Part shown: positions 1 to 8,121 of the stretch, in pieces
How positions within the stretch are numbered: the stretch's first letter is position 1
Layout of the letters: every line of letters starts with the position of its first letter
DNA from: Bacteroidales bacterium
GTDB lineage: Bacteria; Bacteroidota; Bacteroidia; Bacteroidales; F082
Length of the DNA stretch: 64,000 bases
NCBI GenBank assembly: GCA_016936505.1
Contig: JAFGXS010000011.1
Span: 1-64,000 of the forward strand
Direction: 5' to 3'
Notes under the pieces: model-generated
The model's database searches: none
Seen by the model: the letters and a program-made list of their open reading frames with translations, nothing else
What the model was told of the DNA's origin: nothing
Program-made: the position numbers and the translations under genes

Positions 1-78
1 CCTCCCAAAACCAACAATTATGAAAACCCTTTAAACAAAGCAAAATGTAATAGGAATTTACCCTTGCTTTATTCACTG

Positions 79-86
79 CAAATATA
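79..86 (-). promoter_or_regulatory. Possible leftward -7 promoter element
   Basis: On the minus strand this reads TATATTTG, a match to the Bacteroidota -7 consensus TAnnTTTG. It would drive a gene lying left of the window. No start codon is visible on that strand between here and base 1, so any coding region begins outside. No convincing -33 TTG was found. Confidence 0.35.
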
Positions 87-169
87 CAATATTTTTTTCT
101 ATTTGATTTACTTTTTTTAAAAAAGATGTTAATTTTTGTTAATCGTCTTATTATAAATTTAGCATAAAC

Positions 170-177
170 TACTTTTG
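170..177 (+). promoter_or_regulatory. -7 promoter element of the histidine kinase gene
   Basis: TACTTTTG matches the Bacteroidota -7 consensus TAnnTTTG. Its last base is only 4 nt before the ATG at 182, so transcription would begin at or next to the start codon and the mRNA would be nearly leaderless. The nearest upstream TTG (136-138) is too far away to be a normal -33 element. Confidence 0.5.
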
Positions 178-181
178 TAAC

Positions 182-1624
182 ATGAATAAAAAGCTTACTG
201 CATTAATTATTTCCCTGGTTACCATTGCCAGCATCGGATTGCTTTTTATCCAGGTTTACTGGATAAAAAATGCGCTACAAGTCAGACGTGCTGCATTTAA
301 TCGTGATGTGAACCAGGCAATGAGCCAGGTTAAATTTGCTCTGGACAAGTTACGCTACCAGGATTACTACCTGCATTCCAGGGAATTTTATAAGAAAAAT
401 CAAAATGTTTATGCTGCATTTGACTCAATAAATCAGGCATTTTACTCACATCTAACACCAATGGTTAGTGCCGATGACATTGCACGTTTTTTAGAAAAAA
501 GAAGTCAGTTAAGTCAGGCCTATCAAAAACTTTTCAACTCATTCAGAGAAGTAAATGATACAGACTTTTTTTCTGAGAACAAACCTGTTATTGATTCGTT
601 AATTAATACATACCTCGATCAAAAAAATATAAAAACCCCTTATGAATTTGGCATTTTTAATCCTTTTAAGAATGCCATGATTTATCAAAGTACAGGAAAA
701 TATCCCAATCAATTACTAAACAATAGCTTTGTATATAACCTTGCTCCAATTGGAAGCAATATGGAACTTCCACTGAAATTTCTTATTTACTTTCCTAAAG
801 AACAATCATTTATTATCAGTAGTTTATATAAGCTTTTATTTGTTTCGGTTTTGTTATTTGTAATTGTGATCGGTTCTTTTTATTTCAGTATTCACATTAT
901 TCAGAAACAGAAGAAGTTGTCTGAAATGAAAAATGATCTCATTAATAATATGACCCACGAGTTCAAAACCCCCATTTCCACCATTTCTTTGGCATGCGAG
1001 GTTCTAAGAGATAAAGACATACAAAAATCGGATGATATTTACCAGCAATATGTTAAAATTATTGATGAAGAAAACAAAAGACTTAGTACCATGTCTGAAG
1101 AAATTCTCAGATCAGCAACTATAGAACATGGAAAACTTAAGCTAAACCAAGAACACGTCAACCTAAATAATTTGATTAACAACGCTATTAAGAGTAAAGC
1201 TTTAAGTGCCCAAAATAAAGGTGGCAGTATTGTTACTAAACTTGAAGCCACTCAGACAGAATTATACGGAGATAAAGTACATCTAACTAATATTTTTATC
1301 AATTTGATTGATAACGCCATCAAATACAATTTAGAAGTTCCGTTTGTTGAGGTTTACACTAAGAACCTAAAACAAGGAGTTCTGATTAGTGTAAAAGATA
1401 ATGGTATTGGCATTAGTAAATCGAATCAAAAAAAGGTTTTTGACAAACTATATCGTGTTCCTACCGGCAATGTACACAACTTTAAAGGATTTGGACTTGG
1501 GCTAAACTATGTTAAAGCTATTGTAGAACAGCACAATGGAAAAATAACTATTGAATCGGAGCTGGGAAAGGGATCAATTTTTCACGTATATTTACCCAAT
1601 GAAAATTCAATAACACATGGATAA
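182..1624 (+). CDS. Two-component sensor histidine kinase
   Basis: Membrane sensor kinase that should autophosphorylate and pass phosphate to the response regulator encoded immediately downstream. A first transmembrane helix covers about residues 7-27, an extracytoplasmic sensor region of unrecognised fold follows, and a second helix spans about 215-239. The HisKA motif is MTHEFKTP with the phosphoacceptor at His259. The HATPase domain shows an N box (NLIDNAIKYN), a G1 box (DNGIGIS), an F box (FDKLYR) and a G2 box (GFGLGLNYV). The gene overlaps the regulator by 8 bp, so the two are translationally coupled. The signal sensed cannot be read from the sequence. The start is fixed by the -7 element immediately upstream. 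Confidence 0.95.
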   Translation: MNKKLTALIISLVTIASIGLLFIQVYWIKNALQVRRAAFNRDVNQAMSQVKFALDKLRYQDYYLHSREFYKKNQNVYAAFDSINQAFYSHLTPMVSADDIARFLEKRSQLSQAYQKLFNSFREVNDTDFFSENKPVIDSLINTYLDQKNIKTPYEFGIFNPFKNAMIYQSTGKYPNQLLNNSFVYNLAPIGSNMELPLKFLIYFPKEQSFIISSLYKLLFVSVLLFVIVIGSFYFSIHIIQKQKKLSEMKNDLINNMTHEFKTPISTISLACEVLRDKDIQKSDDIYQQYVKIIDEENKRLSTMSEEILRSATIEHGKLKLNQEHVNLNNLINNAIKSKALSAQNKGGSIVTKLEATQTELYGDKVHLTNIFINLIDNAIKYNLEVPFVEVYTKNLKQGVLISVKDNGIGISKSNQKKVFDKLYRVPTGNVHNFKGFGLGLNYVKAIVEQHNGKITIESELGKGSIFHVYLPNENSITHG

Positions 1625-2321
1625 AAAAATTAACTTATTATTAGCCGAAGACGACAAAAATTTAGGAAGTATTTTAAAAACTTATCTTGAGGCCAAAGGC
1701 TTCCAAACCACGTTATGTGAAAATGGTCAGGAAGCATTAGACACATTTAAAAAACAAGAGTTTGAATTTTGCATCTTAGATGTTATGATGCCTGTAATGG
1801 ATGGTTTCACACTGGCAAAAGAAATCAGAAAGATTGACAAAAGCGTTCCCTTTCTTTTTCTTACAGCCAAATCAATTCAGGAAGACAAATTCCAGGGATT
1901 TGAATTAGGTGCAGACGATTACATTACCAAACCCTTTAGCATGGAGGAACTCCTTTTAAGAGTTAAAGCCATACTAAGAAGAAGTAATGTATCTGAACAT
2001 CAACATAAGAATCATATCTATAAGTTTGGTAAATATACTTTTGATTATGACAGACAGCTCTTGTCTATTGACAAAGAGCAAAACAAGCTTACTTCAAAAG
2101 AAGCAGAACTTTTAAGGCTTCTTTGTGACAACCTGAATGAAGTTCTGGATCGTACAGTTGCTTTGAATAAGATCTGGTATGATGATAGTTATTTCAATGC
2201 AAGATCAATGGATGTCTACATTACCAAGCTTAGAAAATTCCTGAAAGACGATCCGGAAGTTGAGTTAATCAACGTTCACGGAGTCGGATTCAAACTGGTT
2301 GCACCTGAAGTTGAAGAGTAA
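1617..2321 (+). CDS. OmpR-family response regulator
   Basis: DNA-binding response regulator and partner of the kinase upstream, which it overlaps. The N-terminal receiver domain has the acidic pocket (E11, D12, D13), the phosphoacceptor Asp55 in LDVMMP, the LTAK switch segment and the conserved Lys105 in TKPF. The C-terminal winged helix covers about residues 130-232 (LTSKEAELLRLL, then SMDVYITKLRKFL and VHGVGFKL), typical of the OmpR/PhoB class. Length (234 aa) is normal. It ends 1 bp before the stop of the convergent DUF5684 gene. Target genes cannot be inferred; none of the adjacent genes is an obvious regulon member. Confidence 0.95.
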   Translation: MDKKINLLLAEDDKNLGSILKTYLEAKGFQTTLCENGQEALDTFKKQEFEFCILDVMMPVMDGFTLAKEIRKIDKSVPFLFLTAKSIQEDKFQGFELGADDYITKPFSMEELLLRVKAILRRSNVSEHQHKNHIYKFGKYTFDYDRQLLSIDKEQNKLTSKEAELLRLLCDNLNEVLDRTVALNKIWYDDSYFNARSMDVYITKLRKFLKDDPEVELINVHGVGFKLVAPEVEE

Positions 2322-2322
2322 T

Positions 2323-2342
2323 TTACACATTAATTTGTGTAA
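2323..2342. terminator. Weak hairpin between convergent genes
   Basis: TTACACA and TGTGTAA can pair around a 6-nt TTAATT loop. The hairpin lies between the response regulator and the convergent DUF5684 gene and overlaps the last codons of the latter. There is no U-tract on either side, so terminator function is uncertain. Confidence 0.3.
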
Positions 2343-2715
2343 CCTTAGGAGCTCCGGCACCTCCCTGATAGGCTGAATTTCCAAACCCAAGTATGGGATA
2401 AAAAATAATTGACAGAAAAATCAGTCCTAAGGTAAACGCTTCATTTTTTCCAAAACTTTTGGAAAGCAAATTAGTTACCCATATTGAAACCACAATGTTG
2501 GCTATGGGTAAAAAATACCATACAAGCCACCACTCTGGCTTTTTAACAATTTGTAGCAACACAAAAATATTATAAAAAGGAATCAGGGAAGCCCAGCCGG
2601 GTTTTCCTGCCTTTTCATAAATGCGCCACATTGCAGCTATCTGCAAAACTACCAGTGCTAAAACAATAACAACTATTGTCCAAATAGAGTCTGTACTAAG
2701 ATTAGAATTTTCCAT
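2323..2715 (-). CDS. DUF5684-like small membrane protein
   Basis: A 130-aa integral membrane protein with about three hydrophobic helices: residues 10-30, then WWLVWYFLPIANIVVSIWV, then FTLGLIFLSIIFYPILGFG. The segment YEKAGKPGWASLIPFYNIFVLL is the hallmark of the DUF5684 family, which has no established function and is sometimes misannotated as signal peptidase I. No catalytic Ser/Lys pair of a peptidase is seen. It is the last gene of the leftward leucine-degradation operon, 11 bp after scoB, but may be a passenger rather than a pathway member. Family assignment is from memory of the motif. Confidence 0.75.
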   Translation of the reverse strand: MENSNLSTDSIWTIVVIVLALVVLQIAAMWRIYEKAGKPGWASLIPFYNIFVLLQIVKKPEWWLVWYFLPIANIVVSIWVTNLLSKSFGKNEAFTLGLIFLSIIFYPILGFGNSAYQGGAGAPKVTQINV

Positions 2716-2726
2716 AGTAAATTAAT

Positions 2727-3383
2727 TTAATTAAACATTTCAGGAATTTCTCCCTCAACAATAAGAGAAGCCCCTGTCTTTTCAATAATTTCTTCCACAG
2801 AAACTCCAGGTGCTCTTTCCAGCAATTTAAAACCTTCTTGAGTTACTTCAATTACAGCCAAATCGGAAACGATCTTTTTAACACAAGAAACCCCTGTAAG
2901 AGGAAGCGTGCAATGCTTTATAAGTTTTGGGTTCCCGTCTCTGTCAGTATGGGTCATTGCAACAATAATGTTTTTTGCTGAAGCTACCAGATCCATAGCC
3001 CCACCCATTCCTTTTACCATTTTGCCCGGAATTTTCCAACTGGCGATATCCCCTTTTTCACTCACTTCAAAAGCTCCTAAAACAGTTAAGTCAATATGAC
3101 CGCCACGGATCATAGCAAAGCTGGTAGCCGAATCAAAAAAAGCTGCTCCTTTCACATAAGTAACTGTTTGCTTACCAGCATTTATCAGATCAGCATCTAC
3201 CTTCTCTTTTTCCGGAAAAGGTCCAATTCCTAACAATCCGTTTTCTGATTGTAAAACCACCTCCATCCCGTCAGGAATATAATTAGCGACAAGTGTCGGA
3301 ATACCAATTCCCAGGTTCACATAATAACCATCCTGAAGTTCCAAAGCAATACGTTTTGCTATTCCATTTTTATCTAAAGCCAT
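2727..3383 (-). CDS. scoB: 3-oxoacid CoA-transferase, subunit B
   Basis: Beta subunit of a two-chain acetoacetate CoA-transferase, which would move CoA from succinyl-CoA or another donor to acetoacetate. The motif [10 protein letters not shown] carries the expected catalytic glutamate (Glu47), which forms the glutamyl-CoA thioester in this family. [13 protein letters not shown] near the N terminus and GGAMDL in the middle are also typical. Length (218 aa) fits the family. It follows scoA by 28 bp. In this operon it would activate the acetoacetate released by HMG-CoA cleavage so that thiolase can split it. Donor and acceptor specificity (SCOT-like or AtoDA-like) cannot be settled from motifs. 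Confidence 0.92.
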   Translation of the reverse strand: MALDKNGIAKRIALELQDGYYVNLGIGIPTLVANYIPDGMEVVLQSENGLLGIGPFPEKEKVDADLINAGKQTVTYVKGAAFFDSATSFAMIRGGHIDLTVLGAFEVSEKGDIASWKIPGKMVKGMGGAMDLVASAKNIIVAMTHTDRDGNPKLIKHCTLPLTGVSCVKKIVSDLAVIEVTQEGFKLLERAPGVSVEEIIEKTGASLIVEGEIPEMFN

Positions 3384-3411
3384 GATTTTAAATTTTTCAG
3401 ATTAACAATAA

Positions 3412-4104
3412 CTAATTGCTTGTTGTAGCAAACTCAATTCTTTTCTCATAATTTTCGCCCTTGAAGATCCGCTGAACAAATATTCCCGGAGTATGAATCA
3501 TATTTGGATCTAATGTTCCTGCAGGAACCAACTCTTCAACCTCTGCAATTGTAATTTTACCGGCCATTGCCATCATATTATTAAAGTTATTGGCTGTATG
3601 GCGATAAATCAGATTACCGGAAGTATCTCCTTTCCATGCTTTTACGATAGCAAAATCGGCATGCAATGCCTTTTCCATGACATACATTTTACCATTGAAC
3701 TCTCGGGTCTCTTTTCCTTCTGCCACTTCAGTTCCATATCCTGCAGGTACATAAAATGCAGGAATTCCTGCACCACCGGCACGACAACGTTCTGCTAATG
3801 TTCCCTGTGGGTTCAACTCAACTTCCAATTCTCCAGATAATAACTGTCTTTCAAACTCGGCATTTTCACCAACATAAGATGAGATCATCTTTCTGATTTG
3901 ATGTTTTTGCAATAAAATTCCCAAGCCAAAATCGTCAACCCCTGCATTATTTGAAATACAGGTTAGTCCTGTAATACCTGACTCAGACAGTGCATTAATT
4001 GTTTTTTCAGGAATTCCACACAAACCGAAGCCACCCAACATCAAGGTCATGCCATCCTCAATGCCATTAATGGCTTCCTGTGCATTTTTGACCACTTTAT
4101 TCAT
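3412..4104 (-). CDS. scoA: 3-oxoacid CoA-transferase, subunit A
   Basis: Alpha subunit partnering the downstream scoB product. The N terminus shows the CoA-transferase family I pattern [21 protein letters not shown], and [17 protein letters not shown] is the conserved CoA-binding region. The tail [22 protein letters not shown] is characteristic of subunit A. The 230-aa length is normal. It lies 24 bp downstream of the acyl-CoA dehydrogenase gene in the leftward operon, which supports a role in finishing leucine or short-chain ketogenic catabolism. A butyrate/acetoacetate transferase role remains possible. Confidence 0.92.
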   Translation of the reverse strand: MNKVVKNAQEAINGIEDGMTLMLGGFGLCGIPEKTINALSESGITGLTCISNNAGVDDFGLGILLQKHQIRKMISSYVGENAEFERQLLSGELEVELNPQGTLAERCRAGGAGIPAFYVPAGYGTEVAEGKETREFNGKMYVMEKALHADFAIVKAWKGDTSGNLIYRHTANNFNNMMAMAGKITIAEVEELVPAGTLDPNMIHTPGIFVQRIFKGENYEKRIEFATTSN

Positions 4105-4128
4105 TTGTCCATTATTTATTTCGTACTA

Positions 4129-5274
4129 TTAACAACCAATCTGACGCGAAATTACCAAACGCTGAATTTCCGAGGTTCCTTCACCTATTTGTAACAATCT
4201 TTGATCACGATAAAAACGTTCAATTGGATAATCCTTCATCAAGCCGTAACCACCATGTATCTGAACGGCCTCATCGGCCACTTCACGGGCAATTTCAGAA
4301 CAATACAACTTCGACATGGCAGCTTCTTTTGAGTAGGGTCTTCCTTCATCTTTTAGCCAACAGGCTTTGTACAAAAGATTCCGGGCAAGTTCAATTTTCA
4401 TCGCCATATCGGCAAGTTTGAAGGAATTAATCTGAAACCTGGAAATCTGTTTACCAAACTGTTTACGCTCCTGAGCATAACTCAACGCCATTTCGAAGGC
4501 TCCCTGTGCAAGACCTAATCCCATGGCCCCGATAGATAAACGGCCACCATCCAGTGTATGCAACATAATATGTGAACCTTCACCAACTTTTCCCAAAAGA
4601 TTTTCTTCAGGAACATGCACATCATCAAAATACAATTCAGAAGTATCGGAAGCCCTCCACATCAGTTTTTCATGCATAGGAACCTGCTTAAATCCTTTAG
4701 TTCCACTTTCTACAATAATCGTTGTAAATACCTTTTTCCCGTTCTCCTCACCTGATACAGCCTGAACCGTACATCCTTTCGAGATATCAGACGCACCGTT
4801 GGTAATAAATATTTTTGAACCATTGATAATCCATTCCTTGTTTTTAAGAACCGCTGTAGTTTTTGAACCACGGGAATCGGAACCGGCACCAGGTTCAGTA
4901 AGGCCAAAGCTCCACACCCCTTTTCCGGTACACAGCTGAGGAATATATTTCATTCGTTGTTCTTCGGTTCCATATACATAAAGAGGACCTATTCCCAATG
5001 AATTATGAGCAGCCACTGTAGCCGCTTGCGAACCATCTACACGAGCCAACTCTTCAACGGCAATAATGTAAGACAAAGTATCCAAACCATGACCACCATA
5101 CTTTTGAGGAATTGTCATTCCAAACAAACCAAGTTCTCCCATTTTTTTGGTCAGTTCATAAGAAAACTCTTCTCTATCATCCAGCTCCTTGGCAACAGGT
5201 TTTATCTCACGTTCTGCAAAATCCCTTACGGTTTCGCGAATCAAATTCTGTTCCTCACTTAAATCAAAATTCAT
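4129..5274 (-). CDS. Acyl-CoA dehydrogenase, probable isovaleryl-CoA role
   Basis: FAD-dependent acyl-CoA dehydrogenase of 381 aa that would oxidise an acyl-CoA to the 2-enoyl-CoA and pass electrons to an electron-transferring flavoprotein. Visible signatures are GLTEPGAGSDSRG, the FAD-site segment RKQFGKQISRFQ, and the C-terminal QIHGGYGLMKDYPIERFYRD. By position in the operon it should make 3-methylcrotonyl-CoA from isovaleryl-CoA, as LiuA does. However, the C-terminal motif is GEGTSEIQ with Glu365 at the catalytic-base position of short-chain and butyryl-CoA dehydrogenases. True isovaleryl-CoA dehydrogenases have Ala or Gly there and place the base elsewhere. Substrate is therefore uncertain and the symbol is left empty. 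Confidence 0.88.
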   Translation of the reverse strand: MNFDLSEEQNLIRETVRDFAEREIKPVAKELDDREEFSYELTKKMGELGLFGMTIPQKYGGHGLDTLSYIIAVEELARVDGSQAATVAAHNSLGIGPLYVYGTEEQRMKYIPQLCTGKGVWSFGLTEPGAGSDSRGSKTTAVLKNKEWIINGSKIFITNGASDISKGCTVQAVSGEENGKKVFTTIIVESGTKGFKQVPMHEKLMWRASDTSELYFDDVHVPEENLLGKVGEGSHIMLHTLDGGRLSIGAMGLGLAQGAFEMALSYAQERKQFGKQISRFQINSFKLADMAMKIELARNLLYKACWLKDEGRPYSKEAAMSKLYCSEIAREVADEAVQIHGGYGLMKDYPIERFYRDQRLLQIGEGTSEIQRLVISRQIGC

Positions 5275-5292
5275 TATATCTATTAATTAAAT

Positions 5293-7284
5293 TTACTCTT
5301 CTGTTTTTAATGTAATCAATTGCAAATCTGTATCAACACGATCACCCTCTTTTACATTTATTTTTTCAACTATTGCATCCTGCATTGCAATAATATTATT
5401 CTCCATCTTCATGGCTTCAACTACCAACAACAAACTACCTCTGTGTACCTTGTCACCCACATTCACATTCACTTTAATTACTTTTCCCGGCATAGGTGCA
5501 AATAAACTACCCTTTCCTGAAGCATTTTCTCCTGCAGAATAATCTTCAAGATCATTGAGTTCATCTGTCCTATCCAGAACAAATGAAACACCATGCACTG
5601 TAATAAAATATTGTTGCTTCTCATTAACAGAAATATAAGCTGTGATGTCCTCTTGAAAGATACGAAAATCTATCTGATGTTGTGAATATTTAACCAAAGA
5701 AACTTCCATCTTTGTCCCGCTAAGATCAAATTCATAACTATCATAATTATGCTTTGTCAGTTCCAACCTCATAGTTTCGGTTCCCAGAATAAACGAAAAC
5801 CGTAAAACAATCCGCCAAAACCCCATTGCATTCCAAACATCAGTTGAAGCTTTATGCTTGTGATTATTCAATATATGAAGAGCCAATGCTAATACAGCTG
5901 CACTTTTCCCTCTTTCATTTCTAAAAAAATTAATCTCGTTTACAATTTTTGCAGTATGTTCTTCACAAAATTTGGTAGAAACCTGATTCTTTTGATAAGC
6001 CGGATGCTCCAGTAAATATTTAAGGTAAGAAATATTAGTTTTCACACCTTGAATTACATAGTGCTGTAGCGAGTCAATACTTTTATCAATGGCTTCCTGT
6101 CGGTTCTGACCCCAAACCACCATTTTACTGATCATAGGGTCAAAAAGGCTCTGAACCTCAACTGCTGTATCAACCGAAGAATCTATTCTGATCCCGTCTC
6201 CCACCGGTTCCTGATAGAAACTCATTTTTCCGGGGGCAGGCAAAAAGTTATTTTCAGCATCTTCGGCATAAATACGGCATTCTATAGCATGTCCGTTTTG
6301 TTTCAAATCATCCTGACTTAAGCTTAAAGGATAACCCTGAGCAACCCTGATCTGTTCTTCCACTAAATCTACACCAGTAACCATTTCCGTAACCGGATGT
6401 TCAACCTGAATACGGGTGTTCATTTCCAGAAAATAGAAATTCAAATGATTATCAACAAGAAACTCAACTGTTCCGGCACTATTGTATCCAACAGCTTTTG
6501 CAATGGAAACAGCTGCATTTCCCATTTTATTTCTTACTTCAGGAGTTAAAGTAGGCGAAGGGCTTTCTTCAATAATCTTCTGATAACGGCGCTGTATAGA
6601 ACATTCTCTTTCAAAAAGGTGAACCACGTTTCCATAGTTATCCCCCATCACCTGAATCTCAATATGCCGGGGCTCTTCAATATATTTTTCAATATAAATA
6701 CTTCCATCGCCAAAATAGTTTTTTGCTTCTCTTGACGTTGACTCCAGCATTTCTTTAAGATTTGAATCATCATAAAGAATCCTCATTCCTTTACCTCCAC
6801 CACCGGCTGCCGCTTTAATCAAAATGGGGTAATCTAAAGTTAAAGCCTTTTTTATCAATTCGGTCGGGGTTCCTACCACACCTTCTGTCATGGGAACATT
6901 GAGTTTATTCACAAAAGCTCTGGCCTCTATCTTATTTCCCATGAGTTTCATGGCTCTGGTATCGGGTCCGATATATACAACACCCTCCTTATCGCAAGCA
7001 TCCACTAGTAAGGCGTTTTCAGACAAAAAACCATATCCCGGATGCAAAGCATCACAATCAGTTTCTTTTGCCGCCTGAATAATTTTATCCACGTTCAGAT
7101 AAGATTCACTGAGTTCAGCTCCGCCAATCAGAACGGCTTCATCGGCCATTCTAGTGTGTAAAGCTCCTTTATCCGGTTCAGAATAAACTGCTACGGTCTT
7201 TATTCCCATTTTTTTGGCAGTCTTCATAATACGAACCGCAATCTCACCCCGGTTGGCAATCAGTATTTTTTTAAACGATTTCAT
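5293..7284 (-). CDS. liuD: Methylcrotonyl-CoA carboxylase, biotin-containing subunit
   Basis: Alpha subunit of an acyl-CoA carboxylase. Residues about 3-450 form the biotin carboxylase module (KILIANRGEIAVRI, the glycine-rich AAAGGGGKGMRI, and EMNTRIQVEHPVTE). A less conserved linker follows, then a biotin carrier domain with EAMKMENN, where Lys626 would be biotinylated. The 663-aa length fits methylcrotonyl- and propionyl-CoA carboxylase alpha chains. Its position between the acyl-CoA dehydrogenase and the methylglutaconyl-CoA hydratase, with liuB in the same operon, favours methylcrotonyl-CoA as substrate. Sequence alone would not exclude propionyl- or geranyl-CoA. Confidence 0.9.
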   Translation of the reverse strand: MKSFKKILIANRGEIAVRIMKTAKKMGIKTVAVYSEPDKGALHTRMADEAVLIGGAELSESYLNVDKIIQAAKETDCDALHPGYGFLSENALLVDACDKEGVVYIGPDTRAMKLMGNKIEARAFVNKLNVPMTEGVVGTPTELIKKALTLDYPILIKAAAGGGGKGMRILYDDSNLKEMLESTSREAKNYFGDGSIYIEKYIEEPRHIEIQVMGDNYGNVVHLFERECSIQRRYQKIIEESPSPTLTPEVRNKMGNAAVSIAKAVGYNSAGTVEFLVDNHLNFYFLEMNTRIQVEHPVTEMVTGVDLVEEQIRVAQGYPLSLSQDDLKQNGHAIECRIYAEDAENNFLPAPGKMSFYQEPVGDGIRIDSSVDTAVEVQSLFDPMISKMVVWGQNRQEAIDKSIDSLQHYVIQGVKTNISYLKYLLEHPAYQKNQVSTKFCEEHTAKIVNEINFFRNERGKSAAVLALALHILNNHKHKASTDVWNAMGFWRIVLRFSFILGTETMRLELTKHNYDSYEFDLSGTKMEVSLVKYSQHQIDFRIFQEDITAYISVNEKQQYFITVHGVSFVLDRTDELNDLEDYSAGENASGKGSLFAPMPGKVIKVNVNVGDKVHRGSLLLVVEAMKMENNIIAMQDAIVEKINVKEGDRVDTDLQLITLKTEE

Positions 7285-7313
7285 CCAGTCAAAATTCTAA
7301 TGTAAGCTGTAAT

Positions 7314-8111
7314 TTATTTATTCCAGAACGGTTTTCTTTTTTCCAAAAATGCAGCCATTCCTTCCTGTCCTTCTTCAGAAGCCCTCAAACGGGCAATTAA
7401 TTCCGAAGTATATTTATAAACATTGTCCTCTGTTTCTGATGATAATTTCTCTATCAGTATTTTTGTTTCTCGAACAGCATTAGGTGCTGCTGAATGAAAA
7501 TGGGCAACCCATTCACTCAGTTTTTCATGTAACATATTTTCCGAAACTACCTCATTCACTAAATTCCATCTAAGTGCTTCCGCTGCGTCAAATCTTTTTC
7601 CGGTAAGCATAAGGGTTTTTGCTCCGGTTTCCCCAATTCTGTTCATTACAAATGGCGCTATAGTTGCAGGGCTAATTCCCAGTTTTACTTCGCTAAAAGC
7701 AAACTTTGTTTCTGAAGATGCCAATACAATATCACATGCAGACAACAGACCGTTTGCTCCTCCAAAGGCTACACCATGTACCATAGCTATAGTGGGAACC
7801 GGGCAATGATAAATTGACAAAAATAAATCAGCTAATTTCTTTCCGTCATTTACATTTTCTTTAAAACCATTTCCTGCAATTTCCTTCATGTAATTCAGGT
7901 CGGCACCAGCACAAAAACTTTTACCTTCACCTCGAATTACTACTACCAGAGGATTCTTTTTTGCAACCTTTAACGATCTGAAAATTGCTGTTAACTCTCC
8001 TATCATTTCGCGATTCATTGCATTATGAACCTCCGGTCGGTTCAAACTGATTTCTAGATAACTGTCTTTAAAATCAATAAGTATTGTTTTGGGCTGCTGT
8101 TGAATATCCAT
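7314..8111 (-). CDS. liuC: Methylglutaconyl-CoA hydratase (enoyl-CoA hydratase family)
   Basis: Crotonase-fold enzyme of 265 aa. The oxyanion-hole segments are SFCAGADLNYMK and VHGVAFGGANGL. The segment FSEVKLGISPATIAPFV resembles the SEVxxGxxPAxxxPFV pattern I associate with LiuC-type methylglutaconyl-CoA hydratases, and keeps one catalytic Glu. The second Glu of classical enoyl-CoA hydratases (GGGCELA) is absent. It should hydrate 3-methylglutaconyl-CoA to HMG-CoA. It is sandwiched between the two carboxylase subunit genes (29 bp and 10 bp gaps), the order expected for a Liu-type operon. Confidence 0.88.
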   Translation of the reverse strand: MDIQQQPKTILIDFKDSYLEISLNRPEVHNAMNREMIGELTAIFRSLKVAKKNPLVVVIRGEGKSFCAGADLNYMKEIAGNGFKENVNDGKKLADLFLSIYHCPVPTIAMVHGVAFGGANGLLSACDIVLASSETKFAFSEVKLGISPATIAPFVMNRIGETGAKTLMLTGKRFDAAEALRWNLVNEVVSENMLHEKLSEWVAHFHSAAPNAVRETKILIEKLSSETEDNVYKYTSELIARLRASEEGQEGMAAFLEKRKPFWNK

Positions 8112-8121
8112 TTTTTATCCA

